A stretch of 16,230 nucleotides of DNA from an uncultured Collinsella sp. (GTDB taxonomy: Bacteria; Actinomycetota; Coriobacteriia; Coriobacteriales; Coriobacteriaceae): the NCBI GenBank assembly GCA_902464645.1, contig CABQKL010000038.1, positions 1 to 16,230 on the forward strand. The letters run 5' to 3'. Under the pieces are notes generated by a model. That model was given only the letters and a program-made list of their open reading frames with translations. It was not told where the DNA came from and made no database searches. Below, in pieces: positions 1-7,355 of this stretch. Numbering within the stretch: the first letter of the stretch is position 1; every line of letters begins with the position of its first letter. A program made the position numbers and the translations under genes.

Positions 1-2458
1 GGTCCCCGCACACTTCCCGCGCGACGCGCACGGCCTGCGCCGCTTCGACGGCACGACGGACGCGGGCGACGGCACGGCTCACCTCATCTGCCTCGAGCAG
101 CGTTCCGTCCACCATGAGACGACGCACGCCGGCATCGAGCAGCTGAGGAACCTGCGGCGTGAGGTCGATGGGGTAGGCATCGTACAGGCGAGAGCGGCCG
201 TGGATGTCGGTGCGGACGGGCATGACCTTTCCGTCGATATTCTTGAGCGAGAGCTTGCGGGCACGCAGACGGCAGTTGACACAATCGTGGATGCAGCCGT
301 TGGCAACCTGCAGAATGCAATGCTCGCTTGTCATAACGCGCGGGCGGCCGAAAACGGTGATGCCCAGGGCTGCGGGCGCGGAGGTGCCAAGCGAGACAAT
401 CTCGTCGAGCGTGATTTCGGGCGAGAGCCAAAACGCACCGGCTCCGCGCTCGGCAAGTGCCTCCATGCAGGGCGTGTTGTGCACCGGCAGGCAAGAGCGA
501 ATCTCGGCCGTGGCGCCGGCCTGCGCGGCCAGGGCAAGCTCGGAGATGTTGCCAATAGCGACCGTGGCACCGGCAACAACCCACGGGTCAACGCGCTCGT
601 GGTCGACGGCGCGGCAGACCTCGTCGAGTATGGGCACGATGCCCTGCTCAAGCGCATCGGCGGGGGAGAGCCCGGCCGCATCGAGCGCATCGGTGGTCAT
701 GTAGATGCGCGTCGCACCCTCCGCGCGGGCTGCCTCGGCAGCTTCGAGCGAGGTGACGGTGGTGCAGATCTGCGGCTCGTCGCGGTAATGCGCGGGCATG
801 GCGTGCGTACATTTGTCGAGCACCGGCAACTCGAGCGTTTTCGCGCGCTCCTCGTACGGCGCCAGAATGGCCTCCTCCAAGGCTTTACAGGCGGCGGCGC
901 GCACCTTGTGCACGGCGGAGAAGCCCATACCGCAGCCCTCCTCGAGCGCCACATCAAAGCTCGCTGCCTCAAAGGGCGAGGAGCCCATGCGGCCTACATG
1001 CTCCACCAGATCGGACGCCTCGACCGCACGGGTCTTGGCGGCCTCGACGGTAAAGCCCGTGGCCGTTGCCGTAAGCGAAGGGTTGTCACAGCAGGTGAGT
1101 GTGACAGTAAACGGCTCGCCCAGACGCGCCACGACGGACACATCAACAGCTCGGCGGCGCAGCACATCGCGTTTGAGCGCGGCGCCGGCGGCATCGATGG
1201 CGCGCTGGCTGCGGATGACACGCACGCGGCAGCCCTCGGGCATGCTGCGGGGCACGCGACACTCGATGATGTCACCGGCGGCGGCATCATCGGTAGCGAT
1301 AGTGGTTAGGAACTGGTCGAACTCGTCATCGTGGCGAAGTTCCAACAAGTCGCCCTTGCCCACGGGTTCAAACAGCTCAATGCGGGCGATGGCGGCGCGG
1401 CGACGGCGATCGTCGGGCTTGAGGCCACGCACATCGCGGTTGGCCGGGCGGCTGCCCAGCACCGTGCCCACGGTCTGGCCGCGGTTGTTGGAGCGCTCGT
1501 AGCTCATCATCTCGTCGCCCGAGGTGCCGTCCTGATAGGCGTGCGTAAAGTCGCGGTTGAAGCAGCGCTTGAGCTGGCGCTGGCGGGCGGCTTCCTCGTC
1601 CTTGGCAACGGTGGTTCCGGATAGCATGTCGTCAATTTCGTGACGATACACATCAACGATGGAGTACACGTAATCGGGCGCCTTCATGCGGCCCTCGAGC
1701 TTGAGCGATGCGGCGCCGGCGTTATACAGACGGCGAACAAGCTGTGAAGTGTTGGTGTCACGCGGACATAGCGCACGCTCGCGGCCGGCGGGGGAGAGCG
1801 TGCGGCCGTTCTCGTCGATTAGCTCGTAAGGCAGGCGACAGGGCTGAGCGCACATGCCGCGGTTGGCCGATCGTCCCGCCATGGCAAAACTCGAAAGCAG
1901 GCACAGGCCCGAGTAGCAAAAGCAGATGGCGCCGTGGCTAAAGACCTCAAGGTTCACATCGGGCGCGGCATCGTGAATGGCGGCAATCTCGTCGATGGAA
2001 AGCTCGCGCGAGAGGGTCACGCGGTCGGCGCCCTGCTCGCGGCACCAAAGGGTTCCGCGGTCGTCGTGGATGTTCGCCTGGGTCGAGATATGCGTCTCGA
2101 TGTCGGGCATCGTGCGCTTGACCTCAAAGAACAGACCCCAGTCCTGGATGATGAAGGCGTCGGCGCCCAGCGTGGAGCAGCGATGGATGAGTTGCAGCGC
2201 ATCGCCCATCTCGGACTGCTTGATGACGATGTTGACCGTGACGTAGACGCGCGACCCGGCCAGGTGTGCAGCACGGCAGGCCTGCTCAAAGGCCTCGTCG
2301 GTAAAGTTGGTGGCCTTGCGGCGGGCGTTGAAGCTTCCCATGCCGCAGTAGATGGCGTCTGCCCCGGCAGCGAGTGCGGCGGCAAAGGGCTCCGGGCCTC
2401 CGGCGGGGGCCAAGAGCTCGGGTCTGCGGTTGGTGGTTCGACTGGCGGTTGCGGTCAT
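1..2458 (-). CDS. Peptidase U32 family protein, RlhA-like (23S rRNA cytidine hydroxylation type), 3' end outside window
   Basis: The minus-strand frame is open from the ATG at 2458 to the window edge, giving 819 residues with no stop; the C-terminus is missing. The start has an AAAGGCAGG ribosome site a few bases upstream. The N-terminus (PELLAPAGGPEPFAAALAAG, about residues 13-32) and the U32 signature HGAICFCYSGLC (175-186) followed by RGMCAQPC (200-207) and SLKLEGRMK (251-259) are diagnostic. U32 proteins of this kind (RlhA, TrhP, UbiU/V) are oxygen-independent hydroxylation factors carrying an Fe-S cluster, not proven proteases; C179, C186 and C203 fit three ligands. The long middle resembles the DUF3656 region of RlhA. 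A second cysteine group (C714, C722, C726, C729) lies in the C-terminal part. It exceeds E. coli RlhA (about 650 residues). Role in rRNA hydroxylation is inferred from family; tRNA modification is an alternative. Confidence 0.92.
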   Translation of the reverse strand, partial: MTATASRTTNRRPELLAPAGGPEPFAAALAAGADAIYCGMGSFNARRKATNFTDEAFEQACRAAHLAGSRVYVTVNIVIKQSEMGDALQLIHRCSTLGADAFIIQDWGLFFEVKRTMPDIETHISTQANIHDDRGTLWCREQGADRVTLSRELSIDEIAAIHDAAPDVNLEVFSHGAICFCYSGLCLLSSFAMAGRSANRGMCAQPCRLPYELIDENGRTLSPAGRERALCPRDTNTSQLVRRLYNAGAASLKLEGRMKAPDYVYSIVDVYRHEIDDMLSGTTVAKDEEAARQRQLKRCFNRDFTHAYQDGTSGDEMMSYERSNNRGQTVGTVLGSRPANRDVRGLKPDDRRRRAAIARIELFEPVGKGDLLELRHDDEFDQFLTTIATDDAAAGDIIECRVPRSMPEGCRVRVIRSQRAIDAAGAALKRDVLRRRAVDVSVVARLGEPFTVTLTCCDNPSLTATATGFTVEAAKTRAVEASDLVEHVGRMGSSPFEAASFDVALEEGCGMGFSAVHKVRAAACKALEEAILAPYEERAKTLELPVLDKCTHAMPAHYRDEPQICTTVTSLEAAEAARAEGATRIYMTTDALDAAGLSPADALEQGIVPILDEVCRAVDHERVDPWVVAGATVAIGNISELALAAQAGATAEIRSCLPVHNTPCMEALAERGAGAFWLSPEITLDEIVSLGTSAPAALGITVFGRPRVMTSEHCILQVANGCIHDCVNCRLRARKLSLKNIDGKVMPVRTDIHGRSRLYDAYPIDLTPQVPQLLDAGVRRLMVDGTLLEADEVSRAVARVRRAVEAAQAVRVAREVCGD

Positions 2459-2490
2459 ATCCTGCCTTTCAAAATGCTCAGATACTCAAA

Positions 2491-2496
2491 AGTATA
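2491..2496 (-). promoter_or_regulatory. Candidate -10 box for the U32 gene
   Basis: The minus strand reads TATACT here, five of six matches to the sigma-70 -10 consensus, about 33 bases upstream of the U32 start codon. No good -35 hexamer is seen at the proper spacing, so this is a weak call made from position and match only. Confidence 0.3.
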
Positions 2497-2640
2497 GTGG
2501 CGCTGTCGCGATGGGCGATGCCCGTGCTCCAAGCGGGATAAAGTCTTCAGCAGCTTGGGCTGGCCGCTCCACATAAGAACCGTTCAGCGGTCTGGGGGAA
2601 CCGTTAGGCGATAAAATATTCTCGCAACGTGATAATAATC

Positions 2641-2669
2641 TTGCATGGCGCGGAAACCTTGAGTACTAT
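2641..2669 (+). promoter_or_regulatory. Candidate promoter for ridA
   Basis: TTGCAT (2641-2646) and TACTAT (2664-2669) are separated by exactly 17 bases. The -10 matches four of six positions and the -35 only the TTG. Transcription from here would start near 2676, giving a leader of about 80 bases that begins almost at the hairpin at 2678. The spacing and the AT-rich stretch just upstream support it; the weak -35 limits confidence. Confidence 0.38.
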
Positions 2670-2677
2670 CCCAATCA

Positions 2678-2725
2678 AGCGCGGTGTTCAGACCGAACTG
2701 TGCCTCCCGGTGTGAACGCCGCGCT
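2678..2725 (+). promoter_or_regulatory. Leader hairpin upstream of ridA
   Basis: AGCGCGGTGTTCA (2678-2690) pairs with TGAACGCCGCGCT (2713-2725), 13 pairs with one G-T wobble. Inside the loop ACCG (2692-2695) can pair with CGGT (2708-2711). The structure ends about 20 bases before the AAGGAG ribosome site and has no T-run, so it is not an intrinsic terminator. It could be a 5' stabilising structure, a regulatory leader, or a DNA operator dyad. Confidence 0.5.
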
Positions 2726-2757
2726 CACGCTCTCTATTTAATCGTAAGGAGAAAAAC

Positions 2758-3135
2758 ATGAGCAAGACCGTCGTGTCTTCCGATAACGCACCTGCAGCCA
2801 TCGGCCCGTATTCCCCCGGCATCCAGACCGGCAATATGGTGTTCCTGTCCGGCCAGCTGGGCATCGACCCCGCAACCGGCAAGATGCCCGAGGGCGTCGA
2901 AGCCCAGGCTAAGCAGTCCCTCGCCAACGTCGAGGCCCTGCTGACCGCTGCCGGCGCCACCTTTGCCGATGTCGTCAAGACCACGGTCTACCTGGCCGAC
3001 ATTGCCGACTTCGCTGCCGTGAATGAGATTTATGCCTCCAAGTTCGAGGCTCCGTTCCCCGCGCGCAGCGCTTTCCAGGTTGCCGCCCTTCCGGCCGGCG
3101 GTCTGGTCGAGATAGAGGTCGTCGCCGCTCTCTAA
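2758..3135 (+). CDS. ridA: RidA family reactive imine/enamine deaminase
   Basis: This 125-residue protein is the usual length for the YjgF/YER057c/UK114 (RidA) family, which hydrolyses reactive enamine/imine intermediates such as 2-aminoacrylate in the cytoplasm, typically as a trimer. The family signatures are clear: AIGPYSPGIQ (14-23), FLSGQLGIDPATG (29-41), and the C-terminal PARSAFQVAALPAGGLVEIE (101-120), which contains the active-site arginine (R103; R105 in E. coli) and glutamate (E118). The ATG at 2758 is preceded by TAAGGAGAAAAAC, a good ribosome site. It is a single-gene unit closed by the terminator at 3167-3200. Its place beside a YheO-type regulator and a nitrogen-heterocycle operon suggests housekeeping of amino intermediates, but that link is inferred. 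Confidence 0.95.
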   Translation: MSKTVVSSDNAPAAIGPYSPGIQTGNMVFLSGQLGIDPATGKMPEGVEAQAKQSLANVEALLTAAGATFADVVKTTVYLADIADFAAVNEIYASKFEAPFPARSAFQVAALPAGGLVEIEVVAAL

Positions 3136-3166
3136 GGCGTTGACAACAACTAAACATGACATGCAA

Positions 3167-3200
3167 AAAAGACCCTGCAGTGCGAGCTGCAGGGTCTTTT
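3167..3200. terminator. Bidirectional intrinsic terminator between ridA and the regulator
   Basis: A perfect 14-bp stem, AAAAGACCCTGCAG (3167-3180) with CTGCAGGGTCTTTT (3187-3200), around a six-base loop TGCGAG. The A-run on one side and T-run on the other let it end transcripts from both convergent genes: ridA (stop at 3135) and the minus-strand regulator (stop at 3252). Confidence 0.93.
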
Positions 3201-3251
3201 GTCAAGCGACGGATCACTTGTGGAGCCACCAAGGGCAGTCCATTTAGCTTG

Positions 3252-3908
3252 TTAGCCTTCCTTCCGAACTTTTTGCAGGTAGCGGTAGACGCTGGGCTCC
3301 GAGATGCCCAGCGCGGTGGCAGCGCAAGCAACAGCGCCCTTGAGCATAAATACGCCGTTGCCGTTAAGGTGGCGAATAACGTCCACGCGATCGGCCTGCC
3401 CAAGCGAGGCGACATCCTGTCCGCGGCTTTCGAGCAACTCGGAAATACTGCGGTCGATGAGCTCCTGTGTAGACTCCGAAAGACTTTCGACCTCGATAGA
3501 CGCGGGCTCCGCCTGCCTTGGCACAGCGTCGAAGCAGGCCATGAGCTGCTGCGCCATGGCGTTGATGGAACGGACCGTGGAAAGATCGGTGTTGACGCAG
3601 AGCATACCGACAATCTCGTCATTCTCGCGGATAAAGTACGTCGCCGACTCCAACGTCTTGCCACCGGCACCGCGCCCCTCGTAGCCCGTAATAAACGGCA
3701 GGTCGCGATACTTAGCGTCGTGCATGATCTTGAGTGCCAGGTCGGTGGCGGGACCGCCGACCTTGCGGCCGCTCACGATGCCGTTGCGAATATCGACGAT
3801 GGCGTGGTCGGGATCCGAGAAATCGTGCAGCACGATTTCGCTGTTTTTGCCGAGTATCTGCTCCAGGAAATCGACCATCGGCAAAAAACGACGTACGGTC
3901 TCGTTCAC
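3252..3908 (-). CDS. YheO/DauR-type PAS-HTH transcriptional regulator
   Basis: An N-terminal YheO-like PAS domain (about residues 5-115, with FLEQILGKNSEIVLHDFSD and the GRKVGGPATDLAL stretch) is followed by a linker and a C-terminal DauR-like helix-turn-helix (about 175-218, ending ALGISEPSVYRYLQKVRK). This domain pair defines a family of DNA-binding regulators thought to sense small metabolites; DauR responds to D-arginine catabolism. The start is set at the GTG at 3908 (218 residues): AAAGGAG lies exactly six bases upstream. The TTG at 3914 is in frame but directly abuts that site, so it is unlikely. The gene is divergent from the permease-SsnA-YgfK-hydroxylase unit, the usual position for a local regulator, so control of that unit is a reasonable inference. 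The effector is unknown. Confidence 0.9.
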   Translation of the reverse strand: MNETVRRFLPMVDFLEQILGKNSEIVLHDFSDPDHAIVDIRNGIVSGRKVGGPATDLALKIMHDAKYRDLPFITGYEGRGAGGKTLESATYFIRENDEIVGMLCVNTDLSTVRSINAMAQQLMACFDAVPRQAEPASIEVESLSESTQELIDRSISELLESRGQDVASLGQADRVDVIRHLNGNGVFMLKGAVACAATALGISEPSVYRYLQKVRKEG

Positions 3909-3986
3909 GGGCAACTCCTTTGGGTTCTATCGAAGTGTTCATAACAATTTTTTATCATGGTAACATGCTGCTCATCATCTCGTATA

Positions 3987-4106
3987 TCCGCAGGTACATT
4001 GCGTTATACAGACGAACGGTAGGAATTTGGCGGTAAACGGTTGACCAAAAGAAAAGTTAGATGTTATTTTGAACAGACACATTCCTGACCTGCGGAAATG
4101 CGTTAT
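3987..4106. promoter_or_regulatory. Paired 9-bp inverted motifs in the divergent intergenic region
   Basis: TCCGCAGGT (3987-3995) recurs inverted as ACCTGCGGA (4088-4096), and each is followed within a few bases by GCGTTAT (4001-4007 and 4100-4106). The pair lies between the PAS-HTH regulator and the permease operon, where operators would be expected. A 9-bp match over 120 bases could be chance; no functional claim is made beyond candidate operator half-sites. Confidence 0.25.
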
Positions 4107-4143
4107 CTCAGCTGAAGAATAGTCTGATAACAAAAAATTATTA

Positions 4144-4172
4144 TTGAGAATGAGAATCATCTTTAATACGAT
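4144..4172 (+). promoter_or_regulatory. Candidate sigma-70 promoter of the purine operon
   Basis: TTGAGA (4144-4149, five of six) and TACGAT (4167-4172, four of six) with a 17-base spacer lie about 90 bases upstream of the permease start. Surrounding DNA is AT-rich against a GC-rich background. A further TTGACC at 4041-4046 has no convincing -10 box, so this is the best promoter seen in the 351-bp gap. Confidence 0.48.
4145..4164. promoter_or_regulatory. Fur-family-like box overlapping the operon promoter
   Basis: The segment reads TGAGAATGAGAATCATCTTT. It matches 14 of 19 positions of the classical Fur box (positions 4146-4164) and 12 of 15 of the 7-1-7 form (4145-4159). It holds two tandem GAGAAT hexamers followed by CAT. 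It overlaps the -35 and the spacer of the candidate promoter, a repressor-type position. Which Fur-family protein (Fe, Zn, Mn or peroxide) would bind is not shown. Confidence 0.4.
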
Positions 4173-4259
4173 ATGCAACGAAGGCACAACCTCAACCCCG
4201 CACTGCGTCACAATAGAGCGTTAGATGCGAAAACAACTATTTCGAGGATTGGTGGTCAA

Positions 4260-5654
4260 ATGACCCAGGAGACGGTTACGAACGGCACTGAAGCCCTGTT
4301 CACTCGCGAAGGCATGCCGCCCGTTAAGGAAATGATCCCGTGTGCCCTTCAGCACGTACTGGCATCGTTTGCCGGCATCATTACCCCGGCGGTCATCATG
4401 GCCGGCGTCTACGGCTTTAATAGCCAGCAGAGCACCGACATCATTCAGGTTGCACTCATTCTTTCGGCAATCGACACGGCCCTTCAGGCCTTCGCTCCCT
4501 TCCGTCGCATTGGCGGCGGCCTGCCCATCGTCATGGGCGTTTCGTTCGCGTTCCTGCCGGCCCTTCAGGCCATGGGCGCCTCGGGCTTTAGTTTTGGCGC
4601 GCTGCTGGGCGGCGAGATTGTCGGCGGTGCCGTCGCGGTCCTCTTTGGTCTGGCCTACAGCAAGATCAAGTGGCTGTTCCCGCCCGTCGTGACCGGTACG
4701 GTCATCTTCTCCATTGGCGTCTCTCTCTATCCCACGGCCGTCAAGTACATGGCCGGTGGCATGGGCACGCCGCTGTGGGGTACCCCGCAGGCATGGTGCG
4801 TCGCTCTTATCACCTTCGCCGTGGTCTTTGCGCTCGCCAACTTTGGCAAGGGCACGCTCAAGCTGGGATCCGTGTTCTTTGGCATGATCGTTGGCATGAT
4901 TGTTTCGATCCCCTTTGGCATGATCGATTTCTCCAGCGTCGCCACCGCTCAGGTCTTCGCCCTTCCCAAGCTCATGCCCTACGCGCTCGAGTTTGATCCC
5001 GAGGTCTGCATTACCCTCGCCGTCGTGTTCCCCATGGTCGCCATCCAGGTTATCGGCGACGTCTCCGCTGCCTGCCTGGGCTCCATCGACCGTATGCCCA
5101 CCGAGCGCGAGCTCTCCGGCGCTATTGTGTCCCAGGGCCTCACCTCTATGGTCGGCGGCCTGCTGGGCGGTCTTCCCACCAGCGCCCTTGGCCAGAACGT
5201 GGGCATCATCTGCTCCAACAAGGTCGTCAACAAGTGGGTCTTTGTGATCATCGCGGCCGTCTTTGCCATCGCCGGTCTGTTCCCGCAGCTCTCTGCCGTC
5301 CTTTCCGCTATCCCGCAGCCCGTCATCGGCGGCGCGACCGTCGGCGTCTTTGGCACCATCACCATGAACGGCGTGCGCATGTTCACCCGCGAGGGCCTTA
5401 CGCAGCGCACTACTACCATCGTCGGTACCTCCGTCGTCTTTGGCCTGGGTATCTGGATGGCCAGCGGCTGCCTTGCCGGCGAGGGCATGCCCACCTGGGT
5501 ATCTACCGTCATCGGCTCCAACGCCGTGACCCCCACCGCCATCATGGCCATTGTCCTTAACCTGATCCTCCCGCAGACGCCGGTCGTGGCTCAGCATATC
5601 GATGCTGCCAAGGATGCTGCCGTGGATCTGGTCTTGCCCGAGAGCAAGAAGTAA
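4260..5654 (+). CDS. NCS2 family xanthine/uracil-type nucleobase permease
   Basis: A 464-residue, strongly hydrophobic polytopic membrane protein of the nucleobase-ascorbate (NCS2) family. Family marks include the early QHVLASFAGIITPAVIMAG segment, the acidic TM8-region motif IGDVSAACLGSIDRMPTERE (D267) and the NCS2 signature GLPTSALGQNVGIICSNKV (Q312-N313), where substrate-binding residues lie in characterised members such as XanQ and UraA. The frame is open from an ATG at 4173, but the extra 29 residues are hydrophilic and not permease-like; the ATG at 4260 has GAGGA and GGTGG upstream and gives a normal N-terminus. It is the first gene of the unit with ssnA, ygfK and the hydroxylase, so the cargo is most likely xanthine, urate or a related oxopurine; uracil cannot be excluded from sequence. 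Confidence 0.93.
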   Translation: MTQETVTNGTEALFTREGMPPVKEMIPCALQHVLASFAGIITPAVIMAGVYGFNSQQSTDIIQVALILSAIDTALQAFAPFRRIGGGLPIVMGVSFAFLPALQAMGASGFSFGALLGGEIVGGAVAVLFGLAYSKIKWLFPPVVTGTVIFSIGVSLYPTAVKYMAGGMGTPLWGTPQAWCVALITFAVVFALANFGKGTLKLGSVFFGMIVGMIVSIPFGMIDFSSVATAQVFALPKLMPYALEFDPEVCITLAVVFPMVAIQVIGDVSAACLGSIDRMPTERELSGAIVSQGLTSMVGGLLGGLPTSALGQNVGIICSNKVVNKWVFVIIAAVFAIAGLFPQLSAVLSAIPQPVIGGATVGVFGTITMNGVRMFTREGLTQRTTTIVGTSVVFGLGIWMASGCLAGEGMPTWVSTVIGSNAVTPTAIMAIVLNLILPQTPVVAQHIDAAKDAAVDLVLPESKK

Positions 5655-5670
5655 CCAATTCGGTGCTATT

Positions 5671-5702
5671 CGTCGGCGGGCGCATCGCCTCGTCCGCCGA
5701 CG
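5671..5702 (+). other. GC-rich intergenic hairpin after the permease
   Basis: CGTCGGCGG (5671-5679) pairs perfectly with CCGCCGACG (5694-5702) around a 14-base loop. There is no T-tract after it, so it is a poor intrinsic terminator. It starts 16 bases after the permease stop and may protect the upstream mRNA end or cause partial termination. Confidence 0.55.
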
Positions 5703-5722
5703 TCATGCGGTGCCAAGCCGCA

Positions 5723-5750
5723 CTTCAAAGGGTTTGTCCCTTTGGTGAAG
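5723..5750 (+). other. Second intergenic hairpin before ssnA
   Basis: CTTCAAAGGG (5723-5732) pairs with CCCTTT (5738-5743) plus GAAG (5747-5750), with a three-base bulge (GGT) and a TTTGT loop. It lies 20 bases after the previous hairpin. The 196-bp gap between permease and ssnA holds no gene and these two structures are its main content. Confidence 0.45.
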
Positions 5751-5850
5751 CGTTGACGGGAGAGGGCCCGTTTCCGGTGTAGGCCGGCGCTTCGCACTTC
5801 CGCCATGTCAGAGGTGTCAAACCCCGCCCCTGATGTTGAAGGGAGCATTT

Positions 5851-7206
5851 ATGCTTCTGGTCGCTAACGGTTCCGTCTTTACCCGCAACGCTCAGACTCC
5901 GTTCATTCCCAACGGTGCGGTCGCTATTGACGGAGATACGATCGTCGAAGTGGGCCCCGAGCGCGAGCTCAAGGCCAAGTACCCGAATGCCGAGTACGTC
6001 GACGCCCAGGGCAACCTCATCATGCCCGGACTTATTAACTGCCACACTCACATCTACTCGGGTCTGGCCCGCGGCCTTGCCATCAAGGGCTGCAACCCCA
6101 CCAACTTCCTGGAGAATCTTGAGCAGCAGTGGTGGAAGATCGACGACAACCTGACGCTCGACGGCACCAAGGCCAGCGCCTATGCCACGATTCTGGACTC
6201 CATCCGCGATGGCGTCACCACGATCTTCGATCACCACGCGAGCTTCTGCGAGATCCCGGGCAGCCTCTTTACCATTAAGGACGCCGCTCAGGAGCTGGGC
6301 ATGCGTTCGTGCCTGTGCTACGAGGTCTCCGATCGCCGCGGCCAGGAAAAATGCGACCAGGCCATTGCCGAGAACGCCGAATTTGCCCAGTGGGCCGCCA
6401 AGGAGCGTCGCGATAACGACAATCATATGATCGCCGCCATGTTTGGCGGTCACGCCACCTTTACGCTTTCGGACGAGACCATGGACAAGATGGCCGAGGC
6501 CAACAACGGCCTGACCGGCTTCCACATCCATGTGTGCGAGGGCATGAATGACGTGTGGGACTCCCGCCTCAACCGCGGTGGCATCAGCCCTGTCGAGCGC
6601 CTGCTGCAGCACAACCTGCTGGGTCCCGACACCATGCTTGGCCACTGCATCCACGTGACGCCCGCCGAGATGGATATCGTCAAGGAGTCCGGCACCTGGC
6701 TGGTCAACAACCCCGAATCCAATATGGGCAACGCCGTGGGCTGCGCCCCCGTGCTCGAGTTCTTCCGCCGCGGTATCCCCGTGTGCATGGGCACCGACGC
6801 CTACACCCACGATATGCTCGAGAGCCTCAAGGTTTTCCTGATCATTCAGCGCCACAACGCCGCCATGCCCAACGTGGGCTGGTGCGAGGCCATGACCATG
6901 CTGTTCGAGAACAACGCCAAGATGGCCAGCAAGTACTTCGATCGCAAGCTCGGTGTGCTCGAGGCCGGCGCCGCTGCCGACGTCATCGTTATGGACTACA
7001 AGCCCTTTACGCCGCTGAGCGAGGAGAACATCGACGGCCACATGCTCTTTGGCATGATGGGCAAAAACTGCCGCACCACCATCATCAACGGCCGCGTCCT
7101 GTACAAGGATCGTGAGTTCGTTGGCATTGATGAGGACAAGATCAACGCGTGGACCATGGCTGAGTCCAAGAAGCTCTGGAGCACGCTCAACGATCGCACC
7201 TACTAA
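5851..7206 (+). CDS. ssnA: SsnA-type amidohydrolase (selenium-dependent hydroxylase locus marker)
   Basis: A 451-residue amidohydrolase-superfamily protein close to the chlorohydrolase/guanine deaminase branch and specifically like SsnA. Metal-site residues are visible: HTH (H65, H67) after the MPGLINC strand, H225 in GFHIHVCEG, H265 in GHCIHV, and D316 in MGTDAYTHD. Such enzymes are cytoplasmic, metal-activated hydrolases of amidine, aminopurine or ring amide bonds. The ATG at 5851 has GAAGGGAG five bases upstream; an in-frame ATG at 5833 adds only six residues and has no ribosome site. It is followed by ygfK, the partner it has in E. coli and in anaerobic urate-degrading gene clusters. The exact substrate is not established; a hydrolytic step on a purine-derived ring after YgfK or the hydroxylase is the best inference. 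Confidence 0.92.
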   Translation: MLLVANGSVFTRNAQTPFIPNGAVAIDGDTIVEVGPERELKAKYPNAEYVDAQGNLIMPGLINCHTHIYSGLARGLAIKGCNPTNFLENLEQQWWKIDDNLTLDGTKASAYATILDSIRDGVTTIFDHHASFCEIPGSLFTIKDAAQELGMRSCLCYEVSDRRGQEKCDQAIAENAEFAQWAAKERRDNDNHMIAAMFGGHATFTLSDETMDKMAEANNGLTGFHIHVCEGMNDVWDSRLNRGGISPVERLLQHNLLGPDTMLGHCIHVTPAEMDIVKESGTWLVNNPESNMGNAVGCAPVLEFFRRGIPVCMGTDAYTHDMLESLKVFLIIQRHNAAMPNVGWCEAMTMLFENNAKMASKYFDRKLGVLEAGAAADVIVMDYKPFTPLSEENIDGHMLFGMMGKNCRTTIINGRVLYKDREFVGIDEDKINAWTMAESKKLWSTLNDRTY

Positions 7207-7221
7207 TTCACAAGTAGATTC

Positions 7222-7257
7222 ACGCGCGTCGGATGTTTCGCCGCATCCGACGCGCGT
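7222..7257 (+). other. Perfect 14-bp GC-rich hairpin between ssnA and ygfK
   Basis: ACGCGCGTCGGATG (7222-7235) pairs perfectly with CATCCGACGCGCGT (7244-7257) around an eight-base loop. It starts 15 bases after the ssnA stop. The next bases (ATAGGC) lack a T-run, so full termination is unlikely. A processing or stability role that sets ssnA against ygfK expression is possible. Confidence 0.6.
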
Positions 7258-7310
7258 ATAGGCGGCCTCCGCGGGGTCGCCGGCGCTGTGCTAGCGCTAC
7301 ACCGTATTTG

Positions 7311-7336
7311 CGCCCGCCGCGCGGTCTCGCCGGGCG
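7311..7336 (+). other. Short GC hairpin just before the ygfK ribosome site
   Basis: CGCCCG (7311-7316) can pair with CGGGCG (7331-7336), ending eight bases before the AGGAG of ygfK. Six-bp GC stems are common in such DNA, so this is weak, but its position could modulate access to the ribosome site. Confidence 0.25.
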
Positions 7337-7355
7337 TTACAGAGAGGAGCTCACT

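Noticed and set aside
3909..3914. TTG start for the PAS-HTH regulator
   Set aside because: The ribosome site AAAGGAG directly abuts this TTG; the GTG six bases further on has correct spacing.
4173..4259. N-terminal extension of the permease from the ATG at 4173
   Set aside because: The 29 added residues are hydrophilic, lie right over the candidate promoter's -10 end, and are not typical of NCS2 proteins.
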